From Fluviicola sp. (GTDB lineage Bacteria; Bacteroidota; Bacteroidia; Flavobacteriales_D; Crocinitomicaceae): a DNA stretch of 64,000 nt. Both the position numbers and the translations under genes were made by a program. Each line of letters begins with the position of its first letter. Position 1 is the first letter of the stretch. The notes beneath the pieces were generated by a model. The model did no database searches. It saw only the letters and a program-made list of their open reading frames with translations, and was not told where the DNA came from. The stretch covers positions 248,001 through 312,000 of the forward strand of contig NZ_JAQSWB010000004.1 of assembly GCF_029266855.1 (NCBI RefSeq), written 5' to 3'. Shown here piece by piece: positions 45,860-53,792 of the stretch.

Positions 45860-45867
45860 CAAATATA
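45860..45867 (-). promoter_or_regulatory. -7 element of the desaturase promoter
   Basis: On the minus strand it reads TATATTTG, matching TAnnTTTG. It overlaps the longest possible start codon of the desaturase and so supports the internal ATG at 45824. Confidence 0.6.
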
Positions 45868-45953
45868 TTGATAGTTTTAATTCAAAACAGCCAAAAAAGG
45901 CGAATTGCCAATATTTAACAGCCAAAAGAAGTTAACTCACTGATAACCAGTGC

Positions 45954-46517
45954 TTATTTGCCATTCCAATTTGTCATCGTTAATTGAATTCCTATAGTTG
46001 CAAAACTTTTCAAAAATTCAGTTGCCACGAGGATCCGTTCGCTCAATGTTTCACGTTCTTCCGGCCCCCATTCACCTAGTACATAATCAACCTGCTGTCC
46101 CTTGTGAAAGTCGGCACCAACTCCAAAGCGCAAGCGACAATATTCCGTAGTATTCAAAGTTGCCTGAATGTCTTTTAACCCGTTATGTCCGCCGTCGGAA
46201 CCTTTGCCTTTCATACGCAGTTTTCCAAAGGGAAGTGCCAGATCGTCGGTCACCACTACCAAATTTTCCTTTGAGATTTTCTCTTGCTGCAGGTAATAAT
46301 TTACTGCTTTCCCCGAAAGATTCATGTAGGTTGTAGGTTTCACCAAAACCAGGGTCCTGCCTTTGAATTTTACTTCCGCTACCTCGGCTGTCTTTTGCAT
46401 GGAAAATGTTCCACCCAGCTCTTTAGCCAAAGCCTCGATCACCTTGAACCCGATATTATGGCGTGTTTCTTCGTATTTCGACCCCGGGTTTCCCAAACCG
46501 ACAAATAGATATTTCAT
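45954..46517 (-). CDS. pth: Peptidyl-tRNA hydrolase
   Basis: A 187-residue enzyme that frees tRNA from stalled peptides. The signature GLGNPGSKYEETRHNIGF has the catalytic H20, and GSDGGHNGLKDI carries the second motif near residue 105. Length is normal. The -7 promoter element ends 4 nt before the ATG, so the mRNA may have almost no leader. Confidence 0.96.
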   Translation of the reverse strand: MKYLFVGLGNPGSKYEETRHNIGFKVIEALAKELGGTFSMQKTAEVAEVKFKGRTLVLVKPTTYMNLSGKAVNYYLQQEKISKENLVVVTDDLALPFGKLRMKGKGSDGGHNGLKDIQATLNTTEYCRLRFGVGADFHKGQQVDYVLGEWGPEERETLSERILVATEFLKSFATIGIQLTMTNWNGK

Positions 46518-46521
46518 GTCA

Positions 46522-46529
46522 CAAATATA
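46522..46529 (-). promoter_or_regulatory. -7 element of the pth promoter
   Basis: On the minus strand TATATTTG, then TGAC and the ATG of pth. The transcript would start at or next to the start codon. Confidence 0.6.
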
Positions 46530-46543
46530 AAAAGCACTTTCCG

Positions 46544-47503
46544 TTATTTGTACTGATAGGTTGCAGTCATCACTTTTTTGATTTTCTCGTCTTCGAATGT
46601 GATGCTAACCGTCCGACTAGTTTGAATGGATTCCATCCAGCCGCTGGACAGATACATTTGAAGTTTCTCCGTGTTTTCGAAGTCTATCTTCATATCATCA
46701 ATCTTGAAATCCTTATTGTCCTTGGGTACGAAGAGCTCAAAAAAAGTCTTCATATATTTCTTTAGCTCTTCTTGATTCGGTTTGTATTTGATCGAGATTA
46801 TTGCAAGATCCTTCGCTTTGTTTATAGACTGTAATAAGATCTTTCCCGTTCCATTGACAACAATATCCATCAGACAAGGAATCTGGACATCCACATCTGT
46901 CGGTTTATTCAAATTCAGTTCCATTCCGTAATTTCCGTGAATGGCCATTATATCTCCAAGGTAGAGTCCTTCTATGTTTTCCGGTTTGGCAAATTCGGCC
47001 AATAACGCATCCAGGAAAGCTGTGGACTTCTTTGCCTCTTCGGGACTCAATTTGGCTGTCAATTGCTTTTTGAACTCCTCGCACTTTGTTTTAAAGTTTT
47101 TCTGCAACACCGCTGTATTCAGGATTTTTTGAAAAGTACCAAACTCATCTGTTCGATAGCGTATTGCTGAAGTGGTTTGAAAAGAATTCATTATTTCCTT
47201 CAACTGCGGATCTACTCCTTCTACGGAAGCTTTCAGATATTTCATTTCTAAAATATAACTGTGCTCCGTACTGTCGACCACTGTTATTTCCAAATCGTAA
47301 GTATTCGAAGTTTGTTTCGTAGGTTGAGCTGCTCCGAACTTTGTTGTTGCATCGGAACTTGTGACATGATAACTTACCTTATCCCCTTTATTCCAGTATC
47401 CGATAGTAGTAATTTTCGAAGAAGAGACCAGATTTAGCTGCTCTTGGGCAAGAAGGTTCAATGTAAGTATCAGAGCGCTGATTAAGGAGATTACTTTTTT
47501 CAT
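46544..47503 (-). CDS. Secreted protein of unknown function
   Basis: A 319-residue exported protein with signal peptide MKKVISLISALILTLNLLAQ. The mature part is a mixed alpha/beta protein with TYDLEITVVDSTEHSYILEM (about 70-89) and a C-terminal half that ends KKVMTATYQYK. The pattern recalls DUF6263-like Bacteroidota envelope proteins, but I am not certain. It is upstream of pth in the same direction. Confidence 0.6.
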   Translation of the reverse strand: MKKVISLISALILTLNLLAQEQLNLVSSSKITTIGYWNKGDKVSYHVTSSDATTKFGAAQPTKQTSNTYDLEITVVDSTEHSYILEMKYLKASVEGVDPQLKEIMNSFQTTSAIRYRTDEFGTFQKILNTAVLQKNFKTKCEEFKKQLTAKLSPEEAKKSTAFLDALLAEFAKPENIEGLYLGDIMAIHGNYGMELNLNKPTDVDVQIPCLMDIVVNGTGKILLQSINKAKDLAIISIKYKPNQEELKKYMKTFFELFVPKDNKDFKIDDMKIDFENTEKLQMYLSSGWMESIQTSRTVSITFEDEKIKKVMTATYQYK

Positions 47504-47507
47504 GCCG

Positions 47508-47515
47508 CAAAATTA
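47508..47515 (-). promoter_or_regulatory. -7 element of the secreted-protein gene
   Basis: On the minus strand TAATTTTG, then CGGC and the ATG at 47503. Another case of a -7 element next to a start codon. Confidence 0.6.
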
Positions 47516-47896
47516 GTGAAAATATCTGCCTCTATTCTCCAAGATTAAGGGGAAACGAAGTTTTAAACTTTGTCTTCTCTGCTTTTCGCGCTTAAAAATA
47601 AAAATGCCGGAATTTACAATGAACCGCAAAGACGCAAAGAACGCAGAGAGAATTAAAATGGACTGTCGCTTATCCCTCGATACTTTCGCACTAACGCTTA
47701 CGCAGTAGCTTGTGCCATCGCTAAAGCTATTGGCGACATGCGATCAGCGTAGGCGCAACGTTTACCTGCGGTGCATACTTCGTAAGTGTCGTACTCAGTC
47801 TTTCCACCGCGGCGGACTAATCGCTTGTCCCTCGATACTTCCGCACTAATCCCGGATGTCCGGGATCGTATCTCAGTCTTTCCGCCGCGGCGGACT
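47516..47896. repeat. Non-coding stretch with two copies of the 122-bp repeat family
   Basis: After a CGCAAAGACGCAAAGAACGC segment (47628-47648), two related units follow: 47671-47821, which has an extra segment of about 34 bases, and 47825-47896, which lost its centre and gained CCCGGATGTCCGGGA. Each begins CCCTCGATACTT and ends in the perfect palindrome TCCGCCGCGGCGGA or a one-base variant. Full-length tandem copies are at 60231-60467. Confidence 0.85.
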
Positions 47897-47902
47897 TTTT
47901 CT

Positions 47903-47910
47903 TATCTTTG
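47903..47910 (+). promoter_or_regulatory. -7 element of the kdsB promoter
   Basis: TATCTTTG lies 7 nt after the repeat ends and 12 nt before the kdsB ATG. The matching -33 position falls inside the repeat. Confidence 0.65.
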
Positions 47911-47922
47911 AAAGAAAAAAAC

Positions 47923-48657
47923 ATGCGCATTCTCGGCATTATTCCCGCCCGTTATGGCTCTTCCCGCTTTCCTGGCAAACCACTTATTGATCTGAAAGGA
48001 AAAACAATGATCCAACGCGTAGTGGAGGGAGCAGCAAAGTCTTCCCTGCTTACAGATCTGATCGTTGCAACGGATGATCAGCGGATTGCAGATACCGTAA
48101 ATCATTTCGGTGGAAAGGTGATGCTAACAGATTCCAAACATCCGACAGGAACAGACCGTTGTGCGGAAATTGTGAGGAGTCTTTCGGAACAATATGATGT
48201 CGTGATTAATATCCAGGGAGACGAACCTTTGGTTGATGCACGGCAGCTGGACCAATTATTACAGGCTTTCGCAGATCCGAAAGTACAAATTGCTACCCTT
48301 GCTTCCAGAAAGATTGGAATGGAAGACGTCATGAATCCCAACCGGATCAAAGTAGTAATTGACAAAGATCAACGCGCACTTTATTTTTCCCGCAGCCCGA
48401 TTCCAAATTTCGCGAATGCAAAAGGAGAACCTCTTGAAATCTATCCTTTTTTGAGACACATCGGACTGTATGCATACCGTTCGGAAGTGTTGCTTCAACT
48501 AAGTGAGCTCGAGGAAACACAACTGGAGAAAATCGAATCGCTGGAACAACTGCGGTGGCTCTACAATGGGTATTCCATCCAGGTAGTAGAAACGGAAATT
48601 GAAACACCGAATATCGATACTCCGGAGGATGTCGATAAAGTATTGTCTTTACTCTAA
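47923..48657 (+). CDS. kdsB: CMP-KDO synthetase (3-deoxy-manno-octulosonate cytidylyltransferase)
   Basis: A 244-residue enzyme that activates KDO for lipopolysaccharide core synthesis. It has the nucleotide-binding start IIPARYGSSRFPGKPL, the VATDD motif near residue 49, and INIQGDEPL near 98. Length is normal. I chose ATG 47923 (MRILGIIPARYG), 12 nt after the -7 element; the longer frame starts inside that element. The downstream M61-like gene follows after 26 nt. Confidence 0.95.
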   Translation: MRILGIIPARYGSSRFPGKPLIDLKGKTMIQRVVEGAAKSSLLTDLIVATDDQRIADTVNHFGGKVMLTDSKHPTGTDRCAEIVRSLSEQYDVVINIQGDEPLVDARQLDQLLQAFADPKVQIATLASRKIGMEDVMNPNRIKVVIDKDQRALYFSRSPIPNFANAKGEPLEIYPFLRHIGLYAYRSEVLLQLSELEETQLEKIESLEQLRWLYNGYSIQVVETEIETPNIDTPEDVDKVLSLL

Positions 48658-48683
48658 TAAACAACCCTTAAATCCTATCATTC

Positions 48684-50567
48684 ATGAAATTGTTATTTCA
48701 ATTATTCCCTTTTGTCCTTGCATTCGGCTCGTTCTCACAAAAAATGAATTATAATGTAGACCTGACCCGTTGTATCAAAGACCAGCTTTCCGTGACTTTA
48801 AACACCGCTTATAAAGGAGGAGACACCGCTGTTTTTAATTTTCCCATGACAGTGCCGGGAACCTATGCCGTTTTGGACTACGGCCGGTTTATTACTCAAT
48901 TCAAAGCCTTTGATTCTGCCGGAAAAGCACTGAAAGTGAAGAAAAAAGGAAACAACTCCTTTTTGATCCTTCCCGGAAAGGATGTTGCAAAAATTCAATA
49001 CCTGGTGGATGATTCCTGGGAGGAAAAGAATGGAAAGACTAAGATTTTCGAGCCTGCAGGAACAGGATTTGAAGCGGGTAAATACTTCTATATCAATAAT
49101 GGCGGTCTTTTCGGATATTTTGGTTTAGAATGGAATAACGAATATGACCTTACATTCGCCAAGCCTAAAAACCTTACGGGTTCTACAACACTCATCCAAA
49201 CAGACAAAACAGAGGACCGGGTCACTTTCCGGAGCAAAAATTATCACGATCTGATTGATAATCCCATTTTGTTTACATCTGAGAAAGAAGAAAACATCCG
49301 TGTTCAGGGAACAGATGTCATTATTGCATCCTACCACGAAGGAATAGATTCATCAGCCTATTATATCAAGCATAAAATTGATTCGGCCATGATCGCCATT
49401 GATCAGTTTGTGGGCGGTAAACTTCCAGTTGACAATTACGCATTTTTGAATTTCGTGAAAGATTACCGCGAATTGGAAGCGGTTTTCAGCGGTGAGAAAA
49501 AAATAGGTCTTTTCCAAAGAATTAAGCTTGCGAAATCACTTGGAGGCCAAGGCTTCGGTGCTTTGGAACACGGTCATTCTTCCTCTTATTTCCTGCCTGA
49601 CTTTGGTCATCACAGTTACACTGATATGGTTTATGAAACGGGAATCCACGAGTTCATGCACATTTATTCCCCTCTGAGCTTGCACAGCCAATTTATCGGT
49701 GAATTCAACTATACCAAACCGGTCATGTCGAAACATTTGTGGCTGTATGAAGGAACCACGGAATATTTCTCTGTGATCGTTGCCATGCAGGGAGGATTGG
49801 CCACTGTAAAATCGACCATTGAAGACAAAATCAAGGGAAAAATAATGAATGCGGCCACGTACCCGGATAATATGCCATTCACTGTTATGAGCGCAAATGT
49901 ATTTGACAAGCCCTATTCCGATCACTATTCACAGGTTTATGAGCGCGGAGCAATTATGGCAATGCTGCTGGATATTGAAATCATGCGCCTGACCAAGGGT
50001 TCCAAAACCCTGAAAACAGTCATCTTCGAATTGTGCAGCAAATACGGAAGCAATCGTTCCTTTAACGAAGAAACTTTTATTGATGAGTTTGTTTCAGCGG
50101 TTCACCCCGACCTAAAAGAATTCTTCACCAAATACGTAGAAGGAACAACACCCTTAGCGATCGAAGAAACCTTTAAGATCATTGGTATTGATTATGCGAA
50201 ATCAAAAAAAGGCACAGTTCCCTCTTATTTCTTTACCGATAAGGATTCCGGAGTAACTGCAAATAATCGGGTCGTTAACAGAAAGATTGTTATTAAAAAG
50301 GCGGATGCAGGGAACGCATTCGGAGTAAAAGCAAAAGATATCATCGATTATGACGAACTCAAAAAGGTATATCGAAACGAAGATGGAAGTCTGATTCCGG
50401 AAGGGACCATGATTACCATTCACGTAGAACGAAAAGGAAAACAAGTCCCGTTAACATTCCCGGCGAAATTCAAAGAGGGAACGCTGAATAATACCATAGA
50501 GATCATCAAAGAAATGACTCCTGAACAGGAGAAGTTATTCAAATTGTGGTCGACAGGAAAGTCATAG
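48684..50567 (+). CDS. M61-family-like exported metallopeptidase
   Basis: A 627-residue protein with signal peptide MKLLFQLFPFVLAFGSFSQ. The zinc motif is HEFMH at about residues 320-324, with the third ligand glutamate in LWLYEGTTEYFS near 355. The N-terminal beta-rich half and the LYEGTTEY helix are typical of the M61 glycyl-aminopeptidase group. A C-terminal PDZ-like region is possible but not certain. It likely works in the periplasm. It follows kdsB closely and may share its transcript. Confidence 0.85.
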   Translation: MKLLFQLFPFVLAFGSFSQKMNYNVDLTRCIKDQLSVTLNTAYKGGDTAVFNFPMTVPGTYAVLDYGRFITQFKAFDSAGKALKVKKKGNNSFLILPGKDVAKIQYLVDDSWEEKNGKTKIFEPAGTGFEAGKYFYINNGGLFGYFGLEWNNEYDLTFAKPKNLTGSTTLIQTDKTEDRVTFRSKNYHDLIDNPILFTSEKEENIRVQGTDVIIASYHEGIDSSAYYIKHKIDSAMIAIDQFVGGKLPVDNYAFLNFVKDYRELEAVFSGEKKIGLFQRIKLAKSLGGQGFGALEHGHSSSYFLPDFGHHSYTDMVYETGIHEFMHIYSPLSLHSQFIGEFNYTKPVMSKHLWLYEGTTEYFSVIVAMQGGLATVKSTIEDKIKGKIMNAATYPDNMPFTVMSANVFDKPYSDHYSQVYERGAIMAMLLDIEIMRLTKGSKTLKTVIFELCSKYGSNRSFNEETFIDEFVSAVHPDLKEFFTKYVEGTTPLAIEETFKIIGIDYAKSKKGTVPSYFFTDKDSGVTANNRVVNRKIVIKKADAGNAFGVKAKDIIDYDELKKVYRNEDGSLIPEGTMITIHVERKGKQVPLTFPAKFKEGTLNNTIEIIKEMTPEQEKLFKLWSTGKS

Positions 50568-50887
50568 ATCGAGACAAAAAAAACCAGTCTGGGCGTAAAA
50601 CTTCGGGATATGTATTATTCGCACCCAAACCATTTTTAATACAAGCTGTGTTATATTTTCCCACAAATGCACAAATGCCGGAGGCGCTTACCAGTCGCCT
50701 CTTTACCTAGTAAAACACTGATAATATGTGTTTACATGGTGCAAAAGCGAGTGCGGTGCACCTATGCTGAAGCTTTAACCGAGCTAAAATTTGTGAATTT
50801 GTGGTAGAAATTAAGTCTGGGTGTGATCCCAATAACTATCGGGAGTGATTAATTCCCAAAACTTTAAACCCTACTGGTTTACTAAAA
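50568..50887. repeat. Non-coding stretch with dispersed repeat
   Basis: No gene is seen. Bases 50656-50700 match the repeat inside the gene at 34870-34913 (CCCACAAATGCACAAATG and GGCGCTTACCAGTCGCC). Further on, AGTCTGGG appears twice (near 50590 and 50813), and CCCAATAACTATCGGGA (50829-50845) is a degenerate form of the palindrome at 7757-7772. Confidence 0.7.
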
Positions 50888-50920
50888 ACAAAAAACGGAA
50901 GATTACTCTTCCGTTTTTTT
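50888..50920 (-). terminator. Terminator overlapping the lspA stop codon
   Basis: AAACGGAAG and CTTCCGTTT pair; on the minus strand a T run follows. The lspA stop at 50903-50905 falls in the loop, so the last codons of lspA form the 5' arm. Confidence 0.8.
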
Positions 50921-51616
50921 TGTTGTTTCTTCTGATGAAGTCGTTGGTGCCGAAGCTACTTTCTTATTGTTTTCTTTAGGGAAATATTTTCGCTGCCTGA
51001 TAATGATCATGATCACTCCAATACTGATGGCGGCATCCGCTACGTTCCAGATTGCAGGGAAGATCTGATTGTCTCCGTTCTTGTCATACCATGGAACCCA
51101 GGATGGCCATTCCACATTGAACTGGAACATATCGACTACATTGCCTAATAAAAATCCGGTGTGGCGCGTTTCATATTTACCTACGATTCCGCAATCCGAC
51201 CAGATTCCCGAACCTTCCAAATGATTAAATCCGATACACGGATCGTAATCAAAAATGAAATCGTAGAACATAGAGTCGATCAGATTTCCCGTTGCACCGG
51301 CAAATACCAAGCCGATTGCCAGCAGGAATTCTGTTTTTGCACCTCTGCGCCATTGTTTCAGGAAATAGTATGCAATTGCGCCACTCGCAAAAATCCGGAA
51401 GATACTCAGGCCAAGTTTGGCCCAGATACTTGCTCCGAAAGTGGTCCCGAAAGCCATTCCCTGGTTTTCGATGTATAGCAACCGAAACCATGAGCCAATG
51501 GCATTAACCGGCGGATCGTAATAATTAAAGGTGGTTTTAACCCAAATTTTAGTTATCTGATCAATAAGCAATATGCAGAATACCGCTATTAAAACGATAT
51601 AGAGTTGTTTCTTCAA
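50903..51616 (-). CDS. lspA: Lipoprotein signal peptidase (signal peptidase II)
   Basis: A 237-residue inner-membrane aspartic protease that removes lipoprotein signal peptides. It has NQGMAFG near residue 52, AGATGNLIDSMFYDFI with the first catalytic aspartate (about 113), and FNVADAAISIGV-type second aspartate, here IWNVADAAIS near 190. Typical members are 160-200 residues; the extra length is an insertion of about 30 residues after the first aspartate (DPCIGFNHLEGSGIWSDCG) and a charged C-terminal tail. It follows the DksA-like gene with one base between. Confidence 0.92.
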   Translation of the reverse strand: MKKQLYIVLIAVFCILLIDQITKIWVKTTFNYYDPPVNAIGSWFRLLYIENQGMAFGTTFGASIWAKLGLSIFRIFASGAIAYYFLKQWRRGAKTEFLLAIGLVFAGATGNLIDSMFYDFIFDYDPCIGFNHLEGSGIWSDCGIVGKYETRHTGFLLGNVVDMFQFNVEWPSWVPWYDKNGDNQIFPAIWNVADAAISIGVIMIIIRQRKYFPKENNKKVASAPTTSSEETTKKTEE

Positions 51617-51617
51617 C

Positions 51618-51998
51618 TTATTTGTTTTGCATGTTTTTAGCTTCGATGCTCAAAGTAGCATGAGGAACCAATTTCAAACGCTCTTTCTGGATCAGTTTAC
51701 CGGTTACACGGCAAATTCCATACGTTTTATTTTCGATACGCATCAAGGCATTTTTCAGGTTTTCAATAAACTTCTCCTGGCGAGCTGCTAATTGAGCCAC
51801 TTCTTCGCGAGATAACGTTTCTGATCCGTCCTCCATCATGTTGAAAGTCCTTCCCGTATCATCTGTTCCATGATTGTCGTTAGACAAGGATGCCTTCAAC
51901 ATATCGTAATCAACATTTGCTTCTTTCAACTTATCGTTGATCAACTGACGGAATTCTTCCAATTCACTATCTGAATATCTTGTTTTCTCTTGTGACAT
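51618..51998 (-). CDS. DksA/TraR-like protein with reduced zinc finger
   Basis: A 126-residue protein. The N-terminal coiled coil (about 8-90) contains acidic residues, and the C-terminal segment TYGICRVTGKLIQKERLKLVPHATLSIEA aligns with the DksA zinc finger. Only one cysteine (GIC) remains; the others are Thr, Lys and His or missing. DksA binds the RNA polymerase secondary channel with ppGpp; whether this form does is unknown. It shares a transcript with lspA. Start is 2 nt after the -7 element. Confidence 0.85.
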   Translation of the reverse strand: MSQEKTRYSDSELEEFRQLINDKLKEANVDYDMLKASLSNDNHGTDDTGRTFNMMEDGSETLSREEVAQLAARQEKFIENLKNALMRIENKTYGICRVTGKLIQKERLKLVPHATLSIEAKNMQNK

Positions 51999-52000
51999 TG

Positions 52001-52008
52001 CAAAGTTA
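52001..52008 (-). promoter_or_regulatory. -7 element of the dksA-like/lspA promoter
   Basis: On the minus strand TAACTTTG, CA, ATG. The 2-nt distance is the shortest in the window and implies a leaderless transcript, unless the true start is downstream. Confidence 0.6.
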
Positions 52009-52182
52009 TTTTTGAAATTCGCACAAAAATAATCGAATTTTCAGAGGAGGAAAGAGAAAAGGTTGAATGGTAACAATTACTTATTCACAGAAATGACGGA
52101 CATACATCCTTTTTTGTTAGTAAACCCTTGAAAATACTGAGAAAACAAAGGAGCAAAAGGGAAATGTTAAAGAGATGTAATA

Positions 52183-52602
52183 TTACTCTTCCTTGTGGTA
52201 ATCAATCTGATTTAACATCCATTTTCCTTCGTACTGTAAAAAGCAAAGTACTGCCGCCGAATACTGCGGTTCGATTCCTTTATAGCAAACAAGCATGTAT
52301 GTCTGACCTTCATCATCCATCATTTGCCAGGCATCGATCGATCGGATATCCTTTGTTTTCAGTTCGTTGCGCAAATCCTGGTTCAGGTATTTGTCCATCA
52401 CCGGCCTGAATTGTTCTTTGGTGAATTTCTTATCTCCGACTTTCAAGGGAAAATGAATCTGAGTAAGAATTTTATCCTTGTTGAAGGAAACGATATTCGC
52501 GATATTATCTGCCCAGAATTTCTTTGCTTCCAGCGTATCCTTCAGCTGAGAAAAACTGCTGAATGACAGCATCATAAAAAGAATAAGAACGAGTTTGCCC
52601 AT
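52183..52602 (-). CDS. Small secreted protein of unknown function
   Basis: A 139-residue protein with signal peptide MGKLVLILFMMLSFSSFSQ. The mature part, with FKEQFRPVMDKYLNQ-like amphipathic segments and DEGQTYMLVCYKGIEPQYSA, recalls periplasmic NTF2-like or DUF3887-type domains; this is a weak impression. It lies 6 nt downstream of rsmA and is probably co-transcribed. Confidence 0.6.
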   Translation of the reverse strand: MGKLVLILFMMLSFSSFSQLKDTLEAKKFWADNIANIVSFNKDKILTQIHFPLKVGDKKFTKEQFRPVMDKYLNQDLRNELKTKDIRSIDAWQMMDDEGQTYMLVCYKGIEPQYSAAVLCFLQYEGKWMLNQIDYHKEE

Positions 52603-52608
52603 AGTAAA

Positions 52609-53397
52609 TCAGATTTGAGCTTCTCTGTGCGACTCCACCCAATTGGTTAATTCAATGAACTCCTCCACGCCTAAACGCTCGGGTCTTAACTGGAGCATCG
52701 GATTCTCTTCATAAGTTTCGGGAAGCAATGCCTTAATTGAATTCCGGATGGTTTTACGTCGCTGATTGAAAGACATTTTCACTACCTGCTTGAATAATTT
52801 TTCATCACAGGGAAGTTTCTCTCTGCTATTCCTGGTACAGCGTATAACACCTGATTTAACTTTTGGCGGCGGATCGAAAACATGCTCGTCGACTGTGAAA
52901 CAATACTCAATATCATAGTAAGCCTGTAATAAAACACTCAGAATTCCGTATGTTTTCGTTCCCGGTTTTTCTGCTACACGCTGTGCAACTTCTTTCTGGA
53001 ACATGCCCATGATCTCGGGAATCGAATCTTTAAAATCAATGCATTTGAAGAGAATCTGGGAGGAAATATTGTAGGGAAAATTACCAACAACTGCAAAGGG
53101 TTTATCCCCTACAATGGTAGTCGGATCCATTTTCAGGAAATCTCCGAAAGTAATCTTTCCGTCTAATTGGGGATAATGTATTTTCAGGTATTCGATGGAT
53201 TCTGCATCCACATCCATCACGTACAATTCGGTTTCTTTGTCCTGCAGCAAAAATTCTGTCAGAGCACCCATCCCGGGTCCAATTTCAATAGCGGTTTTCA
53301 CTCCCTGATGGTGCTTAAACTGCTCGGCAATTTTTTTACAAATGCCTTTATCCTTCAGGAAATGTTGTCCTAAATGCTTTTTTGCTCTAACGTTCAT
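52609..53397 (-). CDS. rsmA: 16S rRNA dimethyladenosine transferase RsmA (KsgA)
   Basis: A 262-residue methyltransferase that dimethylates two adenosines near the 16S rRNA 3' end. It starts VRAKKHLGQHFLKDKGIC, has the SAM-binding IEIGPGMGALTEFL near residue 38 and the catalytic NFPYNISSQILFK near 107. I chose ATG 53397 (MNVRAKKHLGQ); the longer frame adds residues that overlap the upstream gene. The start overlaps the DUF4286 gene by 11 nt. Confidence 0.95.
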   Translation of the reverse strand: MNVRAKKHLGQHFLKDKGICKKIAEQFKHHQGVKTAIEIGPGMGALTEFLLQDKETELYVMDVDAESIEYLKIHYPQLDGKITFGDFLKMDPTTIVGDKPFAVVGNFPYNISSQILFKCIDFKDSIPEIMGMFQKEVAQRVAEKPGTKTYGILSVLLQAYYDIEYCFTVDEHVFDPPPKVKSGVIRCTRNSREKLPCDEKLFKQVVKMSFNQRRKTIRNSIKALLPETYEENPMLQLRPERLGVEEFIELTNWVESHREAQI

Positions 53398-53713
53398 GGG
53401 TGAAGTGTTGAATGACATTTAATGTGCTTCTGAAAGCCGCAAAACGTCCTTCGTACTTAGTTTTATGATCAACCTGCAAACGTGCGGCATGATTCTTTTG
53501 ATAATCGTCCAAATGTTCCCGGCTATATGCGACATACGTCATGGCATACGTGCAGGCGCCTGCTTCCTCATCGTTCATTTTAGACATGCGGCTCTCCAAA
53601 AAACAACCGGTTGCCATTACTTCGGGAATGTGTACCGTCCGCATCCAATTCACCCAATCCTGTTCAATTGACGGATCGAGGCTTACTGTAACATTATAAA
53701 TGATGTGTTCCAT
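53387..53713 (-). CDS. DUF4286-family protein
   Basis: A 108-residue small soluble protein, MEHIIYNVTVSLDPSIEQDW..., matching the pattern of DUF4286 proteins, which have a ferredoxin-like dimeric alpha/beta-barrel look. The function is unknown. It is the first gene of the operon with rsmA and the small secreted protein, overlapping rsmA by 11 nt. The -7 element lies 5 nt before its ATG. Confidence 0.82.
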   Translation of the reverse strand: MEHIIYNVTVSLDPSIEQDWVNWMRTVHIPEVMATGCFLESRMSKMNDEEAGACTYAMTYVAYSREHLDDYQKNHAARLQVDHKTKYEGRFAAFRSTLNVIQHFTHER

Positions 53714-53718
53714 TGTTG

Positions 53719-53726
53719 CAAAGGTA
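53719..53726 (-). promoter_or_regulatory. -7 element of the DUF4286-rsmA operon
   Basis: On the minus strand TACCTTTG, then CAACA and ATG. The transcript start should be within a few bases of the start codon. Confidence 0.65.
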
Positions 53727-53730
53727 GATA

Positions 53731-53772
53731 TAAAAACGTAGAGGCGCGATTAATCGCGCCTCTACGTTTTTA
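53731..53772. terminator. Palindromic terminator with GCGATTAATCGC core
   Basis: A perfect 42-bp palindrome with arm AAAACGTAGAGGCGCGATTA. It terminates the T9SS gene ending at 53793 on the minus strand, and sits just upstream of the DUF4286 operon promoter. Third perfect member of the family at 10722 and 30688. Confidence 0.85.
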
Positions 53773-53792
53773 TGTTTTTTATGATCTTCTGA

